From Arthrobacter sp. CJ23 (GTDB taxonomy: Bacteria > Actinomycetota > Actinomycetes > Actinomycetales > Micrococcaceae): 64,000 nucleotides of DNA. The stretch is from NCBI RefSeq assembly GCF_024741795.1, contig NZ_CP102950.1, positions 1,054,001-1,118,000 of the forward strand. Reading direction: 5' to 3'. Below are positions 7,392 to 15,232 of this stretch, piece after piece. The translations under genes were made by a program, and so were the position numbers. Every line of letters starts with the position of its first letter. Position 1 is the stretch's first letter. The notes beneath the pieces were generated by a model that was not told where the DNA came from, did no database searches, and worked only from the letters and a program-made list of their open reading frames with translations.

Positions 7392-9623
7392 GTGACTCCC
7401 GCAGCTAAGCCCGCCCCTGACCGCGCCATCGGCATCTCCAAAGAGATCGAAGATGCGGCGTGGTTTGTGCTGGGCCCGGCGCTGCAGGGCAAGCCCTCGG
7501 CCCTTGACGGAGCCACCCTCACCTGGACGGCTGATTCGGCCGCTGAGCTGCTGGAACGCCTGGACCGCGAGGTGGAGGACACCAAGGCGCCCATGATGAC
7601 CAAGCTGCGGCAGAACCTTGAGGGCGCCTCGCGCGAGGCCAAGCTGCTGGCGGTCGAGCTGCTCTTCCTGCAGTCGCTGCCGTTGGCGCACGAGGTCAAG
7701 TCGCTCAAGGTCAAGCGCGCCCGGGTGGCCGAGGCAGCGTCCTGGCTGGAGCCGGAACTTGAACTGCCCGGCGAACTCTACGAGGGCATGACGGACCACG
7801 GCGTCATCCGGGACCGCACCGCGGAATTCAACTGGACCATCTGGGACCACCTGAAGTGGCTCTGCCGCTTCGTGGCGCACGTGGACGGGCAGAGCACGGC
7901 GGCCATCAACAAGGCCCTCAGGGATCCGCTGAAGTTCCACGACCTTGCCGCCGGAACCCCGGATGACCAGCCGGCCATCCGCCGCAGCATCGAATACCTG
8001 GCCTGGCCCAGCTACTTCGAACCCGTGGTGGCCGACGTTGAACGCCAGGAAATCCGGGACGCCTTCGCCTCCCTGGTGGGCGGGGCCAACGGCGAAACCG
8101 ACGAGGACATCACGGCGGACATCCACCGCATCCGCCTGCACCTGGACGAACAGGCCGGGCAGCGCATCGACTGGTACGCCCGCCAGCTGGTCAGCCAGTG
8201 GCGCAAAGTGGGCGACCCCGGGCGACGCTCCTGGCTGCTGCGCACCCACCACGACAATGCCGAGCTCCTGGCCGCCTGGCAGGGCGAGGAAAAGGCAACG
8301 CTCGACGTCGAACACCTCCGCTCGCTGGCCGCCGGCGTCACCGCCGGGGTGGTCCAGCACGCCGTGGACGAGGACTACAAGCACCTCGGCTATGTTGAGC
8401 GCGAAGACACCAAGACCGCCGTTTTCGCCTTCCTCACCGTCATGAAGCCCGGCGACCTGACCCTGTTCCAGCACTCGGGCACCGTCCGTGTGGGCGTGGT
8501 GCTGGGCGAACCCGAGCACAATGAGGACAACCGCCGCATCCGCCGCAAGGTGCGCTGGTTCGAGGAGAGCTATGCCATCGCCGAGCTCCCGCGCCACGTG
8601 CAGCGGCAGCTGTCCACGCCCGGCATCCTGGTGGACGTCACCCGCGTCATCCAGGCACTCCTTCCGCTGCTCCCGGCCGAGGCCGAAGCGGACGGCGAGG
8701 AAGACGCCGCCCCGGCCGCCGTCGTCGAGCCCGTCCCGGAAGGCTTCCGCCCGCTGACGGAAGAATTCGCGGCCTCCCTGCACATGGAGCTGGAACCGCT
8801 CAAGGAAATCGCGGAACTGCTCGAAGAGAACCGCCAGCTGGTCCTGTACGGTCCGCCCGGCACGGGCAAGACCTACCTCGCCAAGCACCTCGCCGCCGAA
8901 CTCGCGGGCGACAGCACGGACGAACGCGTGAAGCTGGTGCAGTTCCACCCCTCGTACGCGTACGAGGACTTCTTTGAAGGCTTCCGCCCGGACAAGACCG
9001 ACGACGGCCAGGTGTCCTTCAAGCTCGTCGCCGGGCCGCTGCGGCGCCTCGCCGAGGAAGCCGCCAAGCCGGAAAACGCGCACAAGCCGTACTTCCTCAT
9101 CATCGACGAGATGAACCGCGCCAACCTGGCCAAGGTGTTCGGTGAGCTGTACTTCCTGCTCGAATACCGGGACGACCGCATCTACCTGCAGTACAGCCCC
9201 AACGAGCCCTTCAGCCTGCCGGACAACCTCTACATCATCGGCACCATGAACACGGCGGACCGCTCCATCGCCATGATGGACGCCGCCATCCGCCGCCGCT
9301 TCGCGTTCATCGAACTGCACCCCAAGGTGGAGCCGATCCGAGGCACGCTGCGGCGCTTCCTCGAGGCCCGCGGCCTGGATTCCCTCAACGCCGAGCTGCT
9401 CGATGCGCTGAACGACGCCATCGATGACTGGGACCGGGACCTGATGATCGGGCCGTCCTACTTCATGAAGAAGGCCGCCCAGAACCCGGCCGGGCTGCGC
9501 CGGATCTGGAAGTACGAGCTCATGCCGCTCCTGGAGGAGCACTACCACGGGCAGCTGAACCGGGCGCAGTTGGAGGAACGCTTCGGCCTGGACCAGCTGC
9601 TGGGACGCCTTGCGGTCCGCTAA
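7392..9623 (+). CDS. mcrB: McrB-type AAA+ GTPase with PUA/EVE-like reader domain
   Basis: A 743-residue motor subunit of a modification-dependent restriction system. The first 280 residues are helical and unassigned. Residues about 290-420 look like a PUA/EVE-superfamily domain of the kind found in Mrr-like and McrB-like readers (RRSWLLRTHHDN, FAFLTVMKPGDLTLF, RRIRRKVRW, then ILVDVTRV); such domains flip out and bind modified bases. The AAA+ module follows: Walker A GPPGTGKTY near 487, IIDEMNRANLAKV near 570, GTMNTADRS near 617 and arginine finger AAIRRRF near 634. The GTG start is preceded at exactly six bases by TAAGTT, so the mRNA is probably leaderless. mcrC follows with a 14-base overlap. 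Confidence 0.88.
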   Translation: MTPAAKPAPDRAIGISKEIEDAAWFVLGPALQGKPSALDGATLTWTADSAAELLERLDREVEDTKAPMMTKLRQNLEGASREAKLLAVELLFLQSLPLAHEVKSLKVKRARVAEAASWLEPELELPGELYEGMTDHGVIRDRTAEFNWTIWDHLKWLCRFVAHVDGQSTAAINKALRDPLKFHDLAAGTPDDQPAIRRSIEYLAWPSYFEPVVADVERQEIRDAFASLVGGANGETDEDITADIHRIRLHLDEQAGQRIDWYARQLVSQWRKVGDPGRRSWLLRTHHDNAELLAAWQGEEKATLDVEHLRSLAAGVTAGVVQHAVDEDYKHLGYVEREDTKTAVFAFLTVMKPGDLTLFQHSGTVRVGVVLGEPEHNEDNRRIRRKVRWFEESYAIAELPRHVQRQLSTPGILVDVTRVIQALLPLLPAEAEADGEEDAAPAAVVEPVPEGFRPLTEEFAASLHMELEPLKEIAELLEENRQLVLYGPPGTGKTYLAKHLAAELAGDSTDERVKLVQFHPSYAYEDFFEGFRPDKTDDGQVSFKLVAGPLRRLAEEAAKPENAHKPYFLIIDEMNRANLAKVFGELYFLLEYRDDRIYLQYSPNEPFSLPDNLYIIGTMNTADRSIAMMDAAIRRRFAFIELHPKVEPIRGTLRRFLEARGLDSLNAELLDALNDAIDDWDRDLMIGPSYFMKKAAQNPAGLRRIWKYELMPLLEEHYHGQLNRAQLEERFGLDQLLGRLAVR

Positions 9624-10881
9624 AGCCGTTCCGCCCCGGCCGGGCCGCCAGCCCACAGTTGGCCGGCACATCGTCATGGACGAGCTGTCCCGCGGCGTGG
9701 TGGACAAGCTCGATCCCGAGTCCGCCGCTTTCGTGAACGCGAGCGGGCTGGCGAAAGCCTCGCCCATGGGCATGGGCCTGTACCGGATCGAACCCGTCGG
9801 CAAGGTGGGCTCCGTGCGGACGCCCACGGTGCAGCTGGAGGTCCGGCCGAAGGACCGCCTTGGCCTGAGCCGGCTGCTGTTCCTGCTCAGCTACGCCGGA
9901 GAGCAGGGCTTCCGCGACGACTCGGTGGCCGCCGTGGAGCACCCGGATCTGTGGAGTGCGCTGGCGGAATCCCTGGCCCAGCTGGCCGAGCGGGCCCTCA
10001 GCCGCGGCGTCCTGCAGGGCTACCTCACCGTGGACGAATCCCTGCGCACGGTCAAGGGCCGCATCCGCATCTCCGATCAGATCTCCCGCCGCCCCGGCAT
10101 GATGGTGCCGCTGGAGGTCTCGTACGACGAATTCACGGAGGACATCGCGGAAAACCGGATCCTCCGGGCAGCACTCGAACGCATGGGCCACGTCCCGCGC
10201 GTCCGGGCCGACGTTCTGAGCCGCCTGCGGCAGCTCAAGGGAAAGCTCGACGCCGTCACCCGACTCCAGTCCGGCGCGCCCCTGCCGCCGTGGCGGGCCA
10301 GCCGGATGAACCTGCGCTACCACGCGGTGCTGCGGCTGGCCGAGGTGATCCTGCGGAATTCCTCGGCCGAGGCCGGCGAGGGCAAGCAGCAGACGGCGGC
10401 ATTCGTGGTGGACATGGCGGAGGTCTTTGAACAGTTCGTGGGCACCGCCCTGCGCGAGGCCATGGCCGCCCACCCGGGGGAGACCCGGCTGCAGTACGGG
10501 GCACTCCTCAACGAGGCTGTGCGCGATTCCGACCGCCTCACCGTGCGCCCGGACGCCGTGCATTTCCTGGGCGGCCGGCCCGTGGTGGTGTACGACTCCA
10601 AGTACCAGGCGGCCACGGACGCCGGGGCCTCGCTCAACGCGGACCACTACCAACTGCTGGCCTACTGCACGGCCCTGCAGGTTCCCACGGCCTGGCTGGT
10701 CTACGCAGGATCCGGCGAGATGAAGCTGCGGCGCATCCTGAACACGGACATCGACATCGTCGAATACCCGCTGGACCTGTCCCGGCCGCCGTCGGAGATC
10801 CTGGCCGCCGTGGCGGACCTCGCCGAGCAGTCCTGGGGCGACGTGGTGCGCCAGGCGCGGGAGCAGCCGGCCCGTTCATAG
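9610..10881 (+). CDS. mcrC: McrC-type nuclease subunit
   Basis: A 423-residue partner of McrB that supplies the DNA-cutting activity. The McrC core is visible as ASGLAKASPMGMGLYRIEPVG, VRPKDRLGLSRLLFLLSYAG, VKGRIRISDQISRR and DEFTEDIAENRILRAAL. The PD-(D/E)xK site lies near residues 315-335 (LTVRPDAVHFL then VVVYDSKYQ, giving Asp and D-S-K). The start is uncertain: TTG at 9610 overlaps mcrB and keeps the N-terminal strand RQPTVGRHIVMDEL complete, whereas the first ATG at 9676 would cut into it. The overlap with mcrB implies co-translation of the complex. Confidence 0.85.
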   Translation: MRSAKAVPPRPGRQPTVGRHIVMDELSRGVVDKLDPESAAFVNASGLAKASPMGMGLYRIEPVGKVGSVRTPTVQLEVRPKDRLGLSRLLFLLSYAGEQGFRDDSVAAVEHPDLWSALAESLAQLAERALSRGVLQGYLTVDESLRTVKGRIRISDQISRRPGMMVPLEVSYDEFTEDIAENRILRAALERMGHVPRVRADVLSRLRQLKGKLDAVTRLQSGAPLPPWRASRMNLRYHAVLRLAEVILRNSSAEAGEGKQQTAAFVVDMAEVFEQFVGTALREAMAAHPGETRLQYGALLNEAVRDSDRLTVRPDAVHFLGGRPVVVYDSKYQAATDAGASLNADHYQLLAYCTALQVPTAWLVYAGSGEMKLRRILNTDIDIVEYPLDLSRPPSEILAAVADLAEQSWGDVVRQAREQPARS

Positions 10882-10953
10882 CCGCTCTTTCCATAGCCAC
10901 GGCTGCGGTGGAGGTCTAGCCTGAAGATGCACGCTATTGCAGATGGAGGCACC

Positions 10954-11181
10954 ATGGGCCGCAAAAAATCGTGGCGCGACATGAGCCGCGGACAACGCAT
11001 CTCCGTCCTGGCCAGCGGAGTGGTGAACCTGGCGTTGCTGGTGGCCGCGCAGCGCAGCATCGCCAAGACCCCGGACGCCCAGATCCGTGGCAGGAAGGCA
11101 GTGTGGCGGGCCGTGTGCTTCATCAATTTGCTGGGGCCGCTGAGCTACTTCATCTTCGGCCGGCGCAGGGACGTTGTGTAG
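10954..11181 (+). CDS. Small membrane protein, PLDc_N-like
   Basis: A 75-residue protein. GGAGG at 10945-10949 supports the ATG at 10954 over the in-frame ATG at 10927. It has two hydrophobic segments (ISVLASGVVNLALLVAAQ and WRAVCFINLLGPLSYFIFG). The ending INLLGPLSYFIFGRRR matches the short PLDc_N type, the N-terminal membrane domain of cardiolipin synthases that also occurs alone. Function is unknown. It sits between mcrC and the convergent vsr gene and ends three bases from vsr. Confidence 0.7.
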   Translation: MGRKKSWRDMSRGQRISVLASGVVNLALLVAAQRSIAKTPDAQIRGRKAVWRAVCFINLLGPLSYFIFGRRRDVV

Positions 11182-11184
11182 CGC

Positions 11185-11643
11185 CTAGCCGGTACGCGGG
11201 GCGCGCTCCGGCGCACGCCCGAGGAATTCCGTCAGCTGTTCCTCCAAGGCCGAGCGGTCCCGGAGCCCGCACTCCCACACGGTCAGGACCTCCCAGCCAG
11301 CCTGTTCGAGCTGGGCGTGCTGGGCCGCGTCCCGGTCGCGCGTGCGAGTCCGTTTGGCCTCCCAGAACCCGGCGTTGGCCGCCGGGGCATGCTGGCCCGC
11401 CTTGCAGTCGTGGAAGTGCCAGAAGCAGCCGTTCACGAAGATCACCTTGTGCCGGCCGGCGAAAACCAGGTCCGGGTGGCCGGGCAGTGTCCCGCCCCGG
11501 GCCTGGCCGTGGAGCCGGTAGCGGTACCCCTTGGCGTGCAGCAGCCGGCGGACCAACAACTCGGGCTTGGTGTCCTTGCCCCGGATCTTGGACATGTTCA
11601 GGCTGCGCTGTTCGGGCGTCAGCGTGTCCCGGCTCTCGCCCAT
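11185..11643 (-). CDS. vsr: Very short patch repair (Vsr) endonuclease
   Basis: A 152-residue endonuclease that nicks DNA beside T:G mismatches left by deamination of 5-methylcytosine. Its family signatures are all present: MSKIRGKDTKPELLVRRLL near residue 17, GYRYRLHG, LPGHPDLVFAGRHKVIFV with the catalytic Asp, and GCFWHFHDC with its His and zinc-ligand Cys residues. WECGLRD near 125 provides another cysteine. The canonical H-G-CFWH is N-G-CFWH here, one position before the core motif. Vsr genes usually accompany a cytosine methyltransferase, which is not visible in this window; here the neighbour is mcrBC. ATG at 11643-11641 was used; an internal start at residue 17 is possible. Confidence 0.9.
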   Translation of the reverse strand: MGESRDTLTPEQRSLNMSKIRGKDTKPELLVRRLLHAKGYRYRLHGQARGGTLPGHPDLVFAGRHKVIFVNGCFWHFHDCKAGQHAPAANAGFWEAKRTRTRDRDAAQHAQLEQAGWEVLTVWECGLRDRSALEEQLTEFLGRAPERAPRTG

Positions 11644-11729
11644 GCCTCAAGTCTAGGCCCCTGCATCCAGGTGGATGTGGGGCTGCGCGTCTTCTCTTCG
11701 AAGCCGGAATCGGCTGTTAGCATTCGCCG

Positions 11730-13163
11730 ATGGGTCGAGGAAAATTTCAGCGTGTGGTGGGCATTGTCATTGGGGCAACGGTTGGCGGGGCGGCAGCGCT
11801 GCTGTGGTTCGCCATCGCGTCAACAGGGACAGCCGGCGTCGAGGCCCGGGCCGAAGGCATCATTTTCGGGGTATGGCATGTGCTTTACGATTCAGAGGCC
11901 CCGGAACCGCGGGTGATTCTCGCGGCCGTTGCGTTTGCCCTCCTGCTGTCCGCCGGAGTGGCGTTGCTGGAGCGGCGCATTGCCAACAAATCGCGCCGCT
12001 CCGCGAATCCGGACACGCCGCTCGCGCCAAGGATTGTCATGGCGGAAACGCGCGGTGTGTACGCCGGCCCGGTGACGGTCACCGTGTTGATCCCCGCACA
12101 CAACGAAGAAGCGTCGCTGCCGTCCACCATTGCTTCCCTGCTGGCCCAGTCCCACCCTCCCAAACGTGTCATCGTCGTGGCCGACAACTGCACCGACTCC
12201 ACCGTTGCGCTGGCCCATCAGGCCGGCGTTGAGGTCTTCGAGTCGGCGGGCAACACCAAGAAGAAGGCCGGCGCCCTCAACCAGGCGCTGACCTGGCTGC
12301 TCCCCGGGCAGGGAGACAACGACGTCGTCATGGTCATGGACGCCGACACGAGACTCGACGACGGTTTCCTCGAGGCTGCGGTCTCGCGCCTGGGCAACGA
12401 CAGGGCATTGATGGCCGTCGGCGGCCTCTTCTACGGGGAAGAGGGCCACGGGATCATCGGGCAGTTCCAGCGCAACGAGTACATCCGCTACACGCGCGAA
12501 ATCGGACGCCGCCGTGGCCGCGTCTTTGTCCTGACCGGCACAGCCTCGATCTTCCGGCCCAAAGCCCTGCGCACTGTGGCGCAGAGCCGGGGTACATCGA
12601 TTCCGGGAATCCCCGGTGACGTCTATGACACCGCATCGCTGACCGAGGACAACGAGCTGACGATTGCCCTGAAGTCCCTCGGCGGCCTCATGATTTCTCC
12701 AGCGCAGTGCACGGTCGTCACAGAGTTGATGCCGAATTTCCGCACCCTGTGGGCCCAACGCCTTCGCTGGCAGCGGGGAGCCCTGGAAAACCTGGGCGCC
12801 TACGGTGTCACACCCCAGACCCTGCGCTACTGGGCACAGCAGTTCGGTATTGGCTACGGAGTGATTGCGCTCAGTGCCTATTTCCTGCTCATCCTCCTGA
12901 TGGCGTTGTCGCTGGAAACGTGGATTTGGTTCCCGTTCTGGCTGGGGCTTGGCCTGGTCTTCTCGATCGAACGCGTGGTTACGGTGTGGAAGGGCGGTTG
13001 GCGGGCACGCCTGCTGGCAGCCACGCTCTTCCCGGAGCTGCTCTTCGACATGTTCCTCAACGTGGTCTACGTGAAGGGCGTCATCGATATCTCCCTGGGC
13101 CGGCAGGCCAAGTGGAAGCATCTCGACCATGCAAAGTCCCACGAATTCTCGAAGGTGGCGTAA
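11730..13163 (+). CDS. Membrane-bound GT2 family glycosyltransferase
   Basis: A 477-residue processive-type glycosyltransferase. Two N-terminal membrane segments (about residues 8-32 and 60-85) precede the GT-A domain. That domain shows VTVLIPAHNEEASLPSTI near 115, the metal-binding D-A-D in MVMDADTRLD near 205, TEDNEL near 307 as the catalytic acid region, and QRLRWQRGALE near 345 (the R-W motif of chitin, hyaluronan and PgaC-type synthases). Two or three more membrane spans follow around 375-440. The mRNA is probably leaderless, since TAGCAT lies six bases before the ATG. A small membrane protein follows two bases after the stop and is probably its partner. The polysaccharide product is unknown. 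Confidence 0.85.
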   Translation: MGRGKFQRVVGIVIGATVGGAAALLWFAIASTGTAGVEARAEGIIFGVWHVLYDSEAPEPRVILAAVAFALLLSAGVALLERRIANKSRRSANPDTPLAPRIVMAETRGVYAGPVTVTVLIPAHNEEASLPSTIASLLAQSHPPKRVIVVADNCTDSTVALAHQAGVEVFESAGNTKKKAGALNQALTWLLPGQGDNDVVMVMDADTRLDDGFLEAAVSRLGNDRALMAVGGLFYGEEGHGIIGQFQRNEYIRYTREIGRRRGRVFVLTGTASIFRPKALRTVAQSRGTSIPGIPGDVYDTASLTEDNELTIALKSLGGLMISPAQCTVVTELMPNFRTLWAQRLRWQRGALENLGAYGVTPQTLRYWAQQFGIGYGVIALSAYFLLILLMALSLETWIWFPFWLGLGLVFSIERVVTVWKGGWRARLLAATLFPELLFDMFLNVVYVKGVIDISLGRQAKWKHLDHAKSHEFSKVA

Positions 13164-13165
13164 CA

Positions 13166-13429
13166 ATGACCAGTGCCATTCCCGCCTCGCTTCCTAGCGG
13201 CATCTTGTTTCCCGAGGAAGTCCTGCACTCAGAATGGTTCGCCGTTTTGGCCACCTTCGTTGCCATCAACACCCTGATGTACGCCGCACTGGCCGTCGCC
13301 AAAATCCTTCCGAAGGTGCACCCAAGTGCCTGGATCCGGACCCGGAACCAGCGCTCGGAGACCCGTAGCATCCACCCTGATGCGCTGGCCGTCACCAAGG
13401 ACCGGGACGTCCTCCGCAGCCCACGGTGA
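13166..13429 (+). CDS. Small membrane protein paired with the GT2 glycosyltransferase
   Basis: An 87-residue protein starting two bases after the glycosyltransferase stop, so surely in the same operon. It has one clear membrane helix near residues 25-48 (WFAVLATFVAINTLMYAALA) and a basic, cytoplasmic-looking tail. I do not recognise a family. Accessory single-span subunits are common beside polysaccharide synthases, so a role in assembly or export of the same product is plausible. Its last 38 bases overlap the end of the convergent P450 gene. Confidence 0.65.
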   Translation: MTSAIPASLPSGILFPEEVLHSEWFAVLATFVAINTLMYAALAVAKILPKVHPSAWIRTRNQRSETRSIHPDALAVTKDRDVLRSPR

Positions 13430-14552
13430 CCGTGCGCGGCGCCTGGAAGGACAGCAGCCGGATCCAAGCCGGTTCGTGGTCCCGCAGGCGGACGCTTGGG
13501 AGGGCGGCGGCAGTTTCCTGAACGACGACGGCGGCCTCCAGTTCAGCGAGTTTCGCACCGAGGCAGCGGTGGATGCCCGAGCCGAACGCCAGACCGTAGG
13601 CTGTCGGCCTCGCCCCTTCGCCGGCAGCGTCAGCGCCGCCGCCGGGGTTTCCGGGATCCCATGCGATGCCATGATTGCCGGTGAGCTCCAGCAGGATCTC
13701 TTCGCCGGCCTGGATCAGCTCGCCGTCCAGCACGGTGTCCTTGGCGGCCACCCGCCGCCAGGTGGGCACCGAGGATTCCGTCGCCAGCACGTGCCGGACC
13801 AGCTTGCGGGCCTTGTCCGCGGAGGCTGCTTCTGCCCAGGTGATGCCGCGGGAACCTTCGGCCAGGCGGAACAGCGTGGTGCTGATCAGCTGGGTGGTGG
13901 TTTCCTGGCCCGCGATCAACAGGAAGTAGCCCATTGAGCAGATTTCCGGGGTGCTCAGGCCATGCTGGGCGAGGGACTTGAACAGGTTACGCCCGGGGGC
14001 GTCCACCGATTCGAGCACCAGCTCCCGCAGCCAGCCGTAGAACTCGGCGGCGCTGTGGGCGAGCTCAAGCTGGCGATCGGCGTCGGGCCAGCCCCAGAAC
14101 AGTTCCAGGGAGTCCATGCTCCACGCCTTCAGCTGCGGCAGGTCCCGCACCGGCAGGCCCAGCAGCTCGAGCATCACCACTGCGGGGGGATAGGCGGCCA
14201 CCGCCTGGACCAGGTCCACGGTCCCGGCGGCGTCCAGTTCGCGGGCCGCGTCCACCGCGGCCTCCCGGGCGATCTGGCGGATGCGCGGCTCCGCGGCGGC
14301 CACCGTGGCGGGCGTGAAGAACGCGGCAACCACCTTGCGGATGCCCGCGTGCGAATCGGTATCGTTGCTGGCCAGCACAGGCGGGAGGGCGAACCGTGCC
14401 TTTTGGAGGATTCGCAGCGCCTGCCCGGACAGCGGCGTCACCGCAAGGAGCGCATTGGCCGGGCTGAAGTCCTCCGGGCGGTGCAGCACCTCGCGGACGG
14501 TGTCCGGATCGCGGAGCACCATGTACGGGCAGGTCTTGATGCCCGCGCTCAT
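13392..14552 (-). CDS. Cytochrome P450 in the biotin operon, ExxR motif missing
   Basis: A 386-residue P450 starting at an ATGA overlap with bioD, which favours ATG 14552 over the upstream ATG at 14573. The I-helix AGQETTTQ near residue 222 and the haem loop FGSGIHRCLGAKLAELE near 330 are intact. The K-helix, normally E-x-x-R before the ESPVP..RR segment, reads RHVLATESSVPTWRRVA, so both the Glu and the Arg are replaced. That pair is close to universal in P450s; the Streptomyces CYP157 group is a known exception. B. subtilis BioI is a P450 in a biotin operon that cleaves acyl-ACP to give a pimeloyl precursor, so a BioI-like role is the natural hypothesis. The absent ExxR leaves folding and activity open. 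Confidence 0.85.
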   Translation of the reverse strand: MSAGIKTCPYMVLRDPDTVREVLHRPEDFSPANALLAVTPLSGQALRILQKARFALPPVLASNDTDSHAGIRKVVAAFFTPATVAAAEPRIRQIAREAAVDAARELDAAGTVDLVQAVAAYPPAVVMLELLGLPVRDLPQLKAWSMDSLELFWGWPDADRQLELAHSAAEFYGWLRELVLESVDAPGRNLFKSLAQHGLSTPEICSMGYFLLIAGQETTTQLISTTLFRLAEGSRGITWAEAASADKARKLVRHVLATESSVPTWRRVAAKDTVLDGELIQAGEEILLELTGNHGIAWDPGNPGGGADAAGEGARPTAYGLAFGSGIHRCLGAKLAELEAAVVVQETAAALPSVRLRDHEPAWIRLLSFQAPRTVTVGCGGRPGPW

Positions 14553-15232
14553 GCCGGCAGCCCGCTCAGCCACAGGGGCGCCTGTTCACGGAAGCGCTCC
14601 ACCGGCAGCGCCGAGGCATCCTCCGGCAGGGCTCCGAGCAGCGGCGCGGCCCAGGACGCGATCGTCGCGTAGTTGCTGCGCTCCAGCTCTCCGGGGTGCT
14701 CCGGCCAGGTGCCCAGCACTACCCCCAGCACCGGGAGGTCCCGCCGCTCCAAGGCCTCCAGCGTCAGGGCGGTGTGGTTCAACGTGCCAAGCGACGGCCG
14801 CCCGACCACAGCAAAAGCAGCCCCGGACCCCAGCAGGATCCCCAGGTCGGCCAGCGTCCCGCCGTCGTGATCCAGTTCCACCAGCAGCCCGCCGGCGCCT
14901 TCCACCAGAACGTGGTCATGCGCGGCGGCGAGTTCGCCGATCCGCGCCGCGTGTGCCGCCAGCGCGGGAAGCTCCACCCCGTCCCGGGCTGCGGCCGGCA
15001 CCGGGGCGAGCGGCTCCTGGAGCACCACGCCGGCCTCGGCGGTGAGCGGGGCCGCGAGCCGGGCGATTTCCGAGCAGTCCGAATCGCCGCCCGCGTTGCC
15101 GCTCTGGCAGGGCTTGTACACGGCCACCGAGCGGCCGCGGGACTGCAGGGTCTCAGCCAGGGCGGCGGCGGTGACCGTCTTTCCGACGCCGGTGTCCGTT
15201 CCGGTGACCAGGATGATGCGTGGCAGTCTCAT
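14549..15232 (-). CDS. bioD: ATP-dependent dethiobiotin synthetase BioD
   Basis: A 227-residue enzyme that closes the ureido ring of dethiobiotin from 7,8-diaminopelargonate, CO2 and ATP. The P-loop is VTGTDTGVGKTVTAAALA near residue 10, followed by VAVYKPCQSG near 40 with the conserved lysine. VEGAGGLLVEL near 110 carries the family's GAGGL motif. The start is the ATG whose last bases overlap the bioF stop (ATGA), and its own stop overlaps the P450 start in the same way. The antisense reading frame upstream is a shadow of bioF. Confidence 0.95.
   Translation of the reverse strand: MRLPRIILVTGTDTGVGKTVTAAALAETLQSRGRSVAVYKPCQSGNAGGDSDCSEIARLAAPLTAEAGVVLQEPLAPVPAAARDGVELPALAAHAARIGELAAAHDHVLVEGAGGLLVELDHDGGTLADLGILLGSGAAFAVVGRPSLGTLNHTALTLEALERRDLPVLGVVLGTWPEHPGELERSNYATIASWAAPLLGALPEDASALPVERFREQAPLWLSGLPA

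Noticed and set aside
7332..9827. 831-codon open frame on the minus strand opposite mcrB
   Set aside because: It mirrors mcrB codons, has no recognisable domain and is low in normal protein character; a GC-rich shadow frame.
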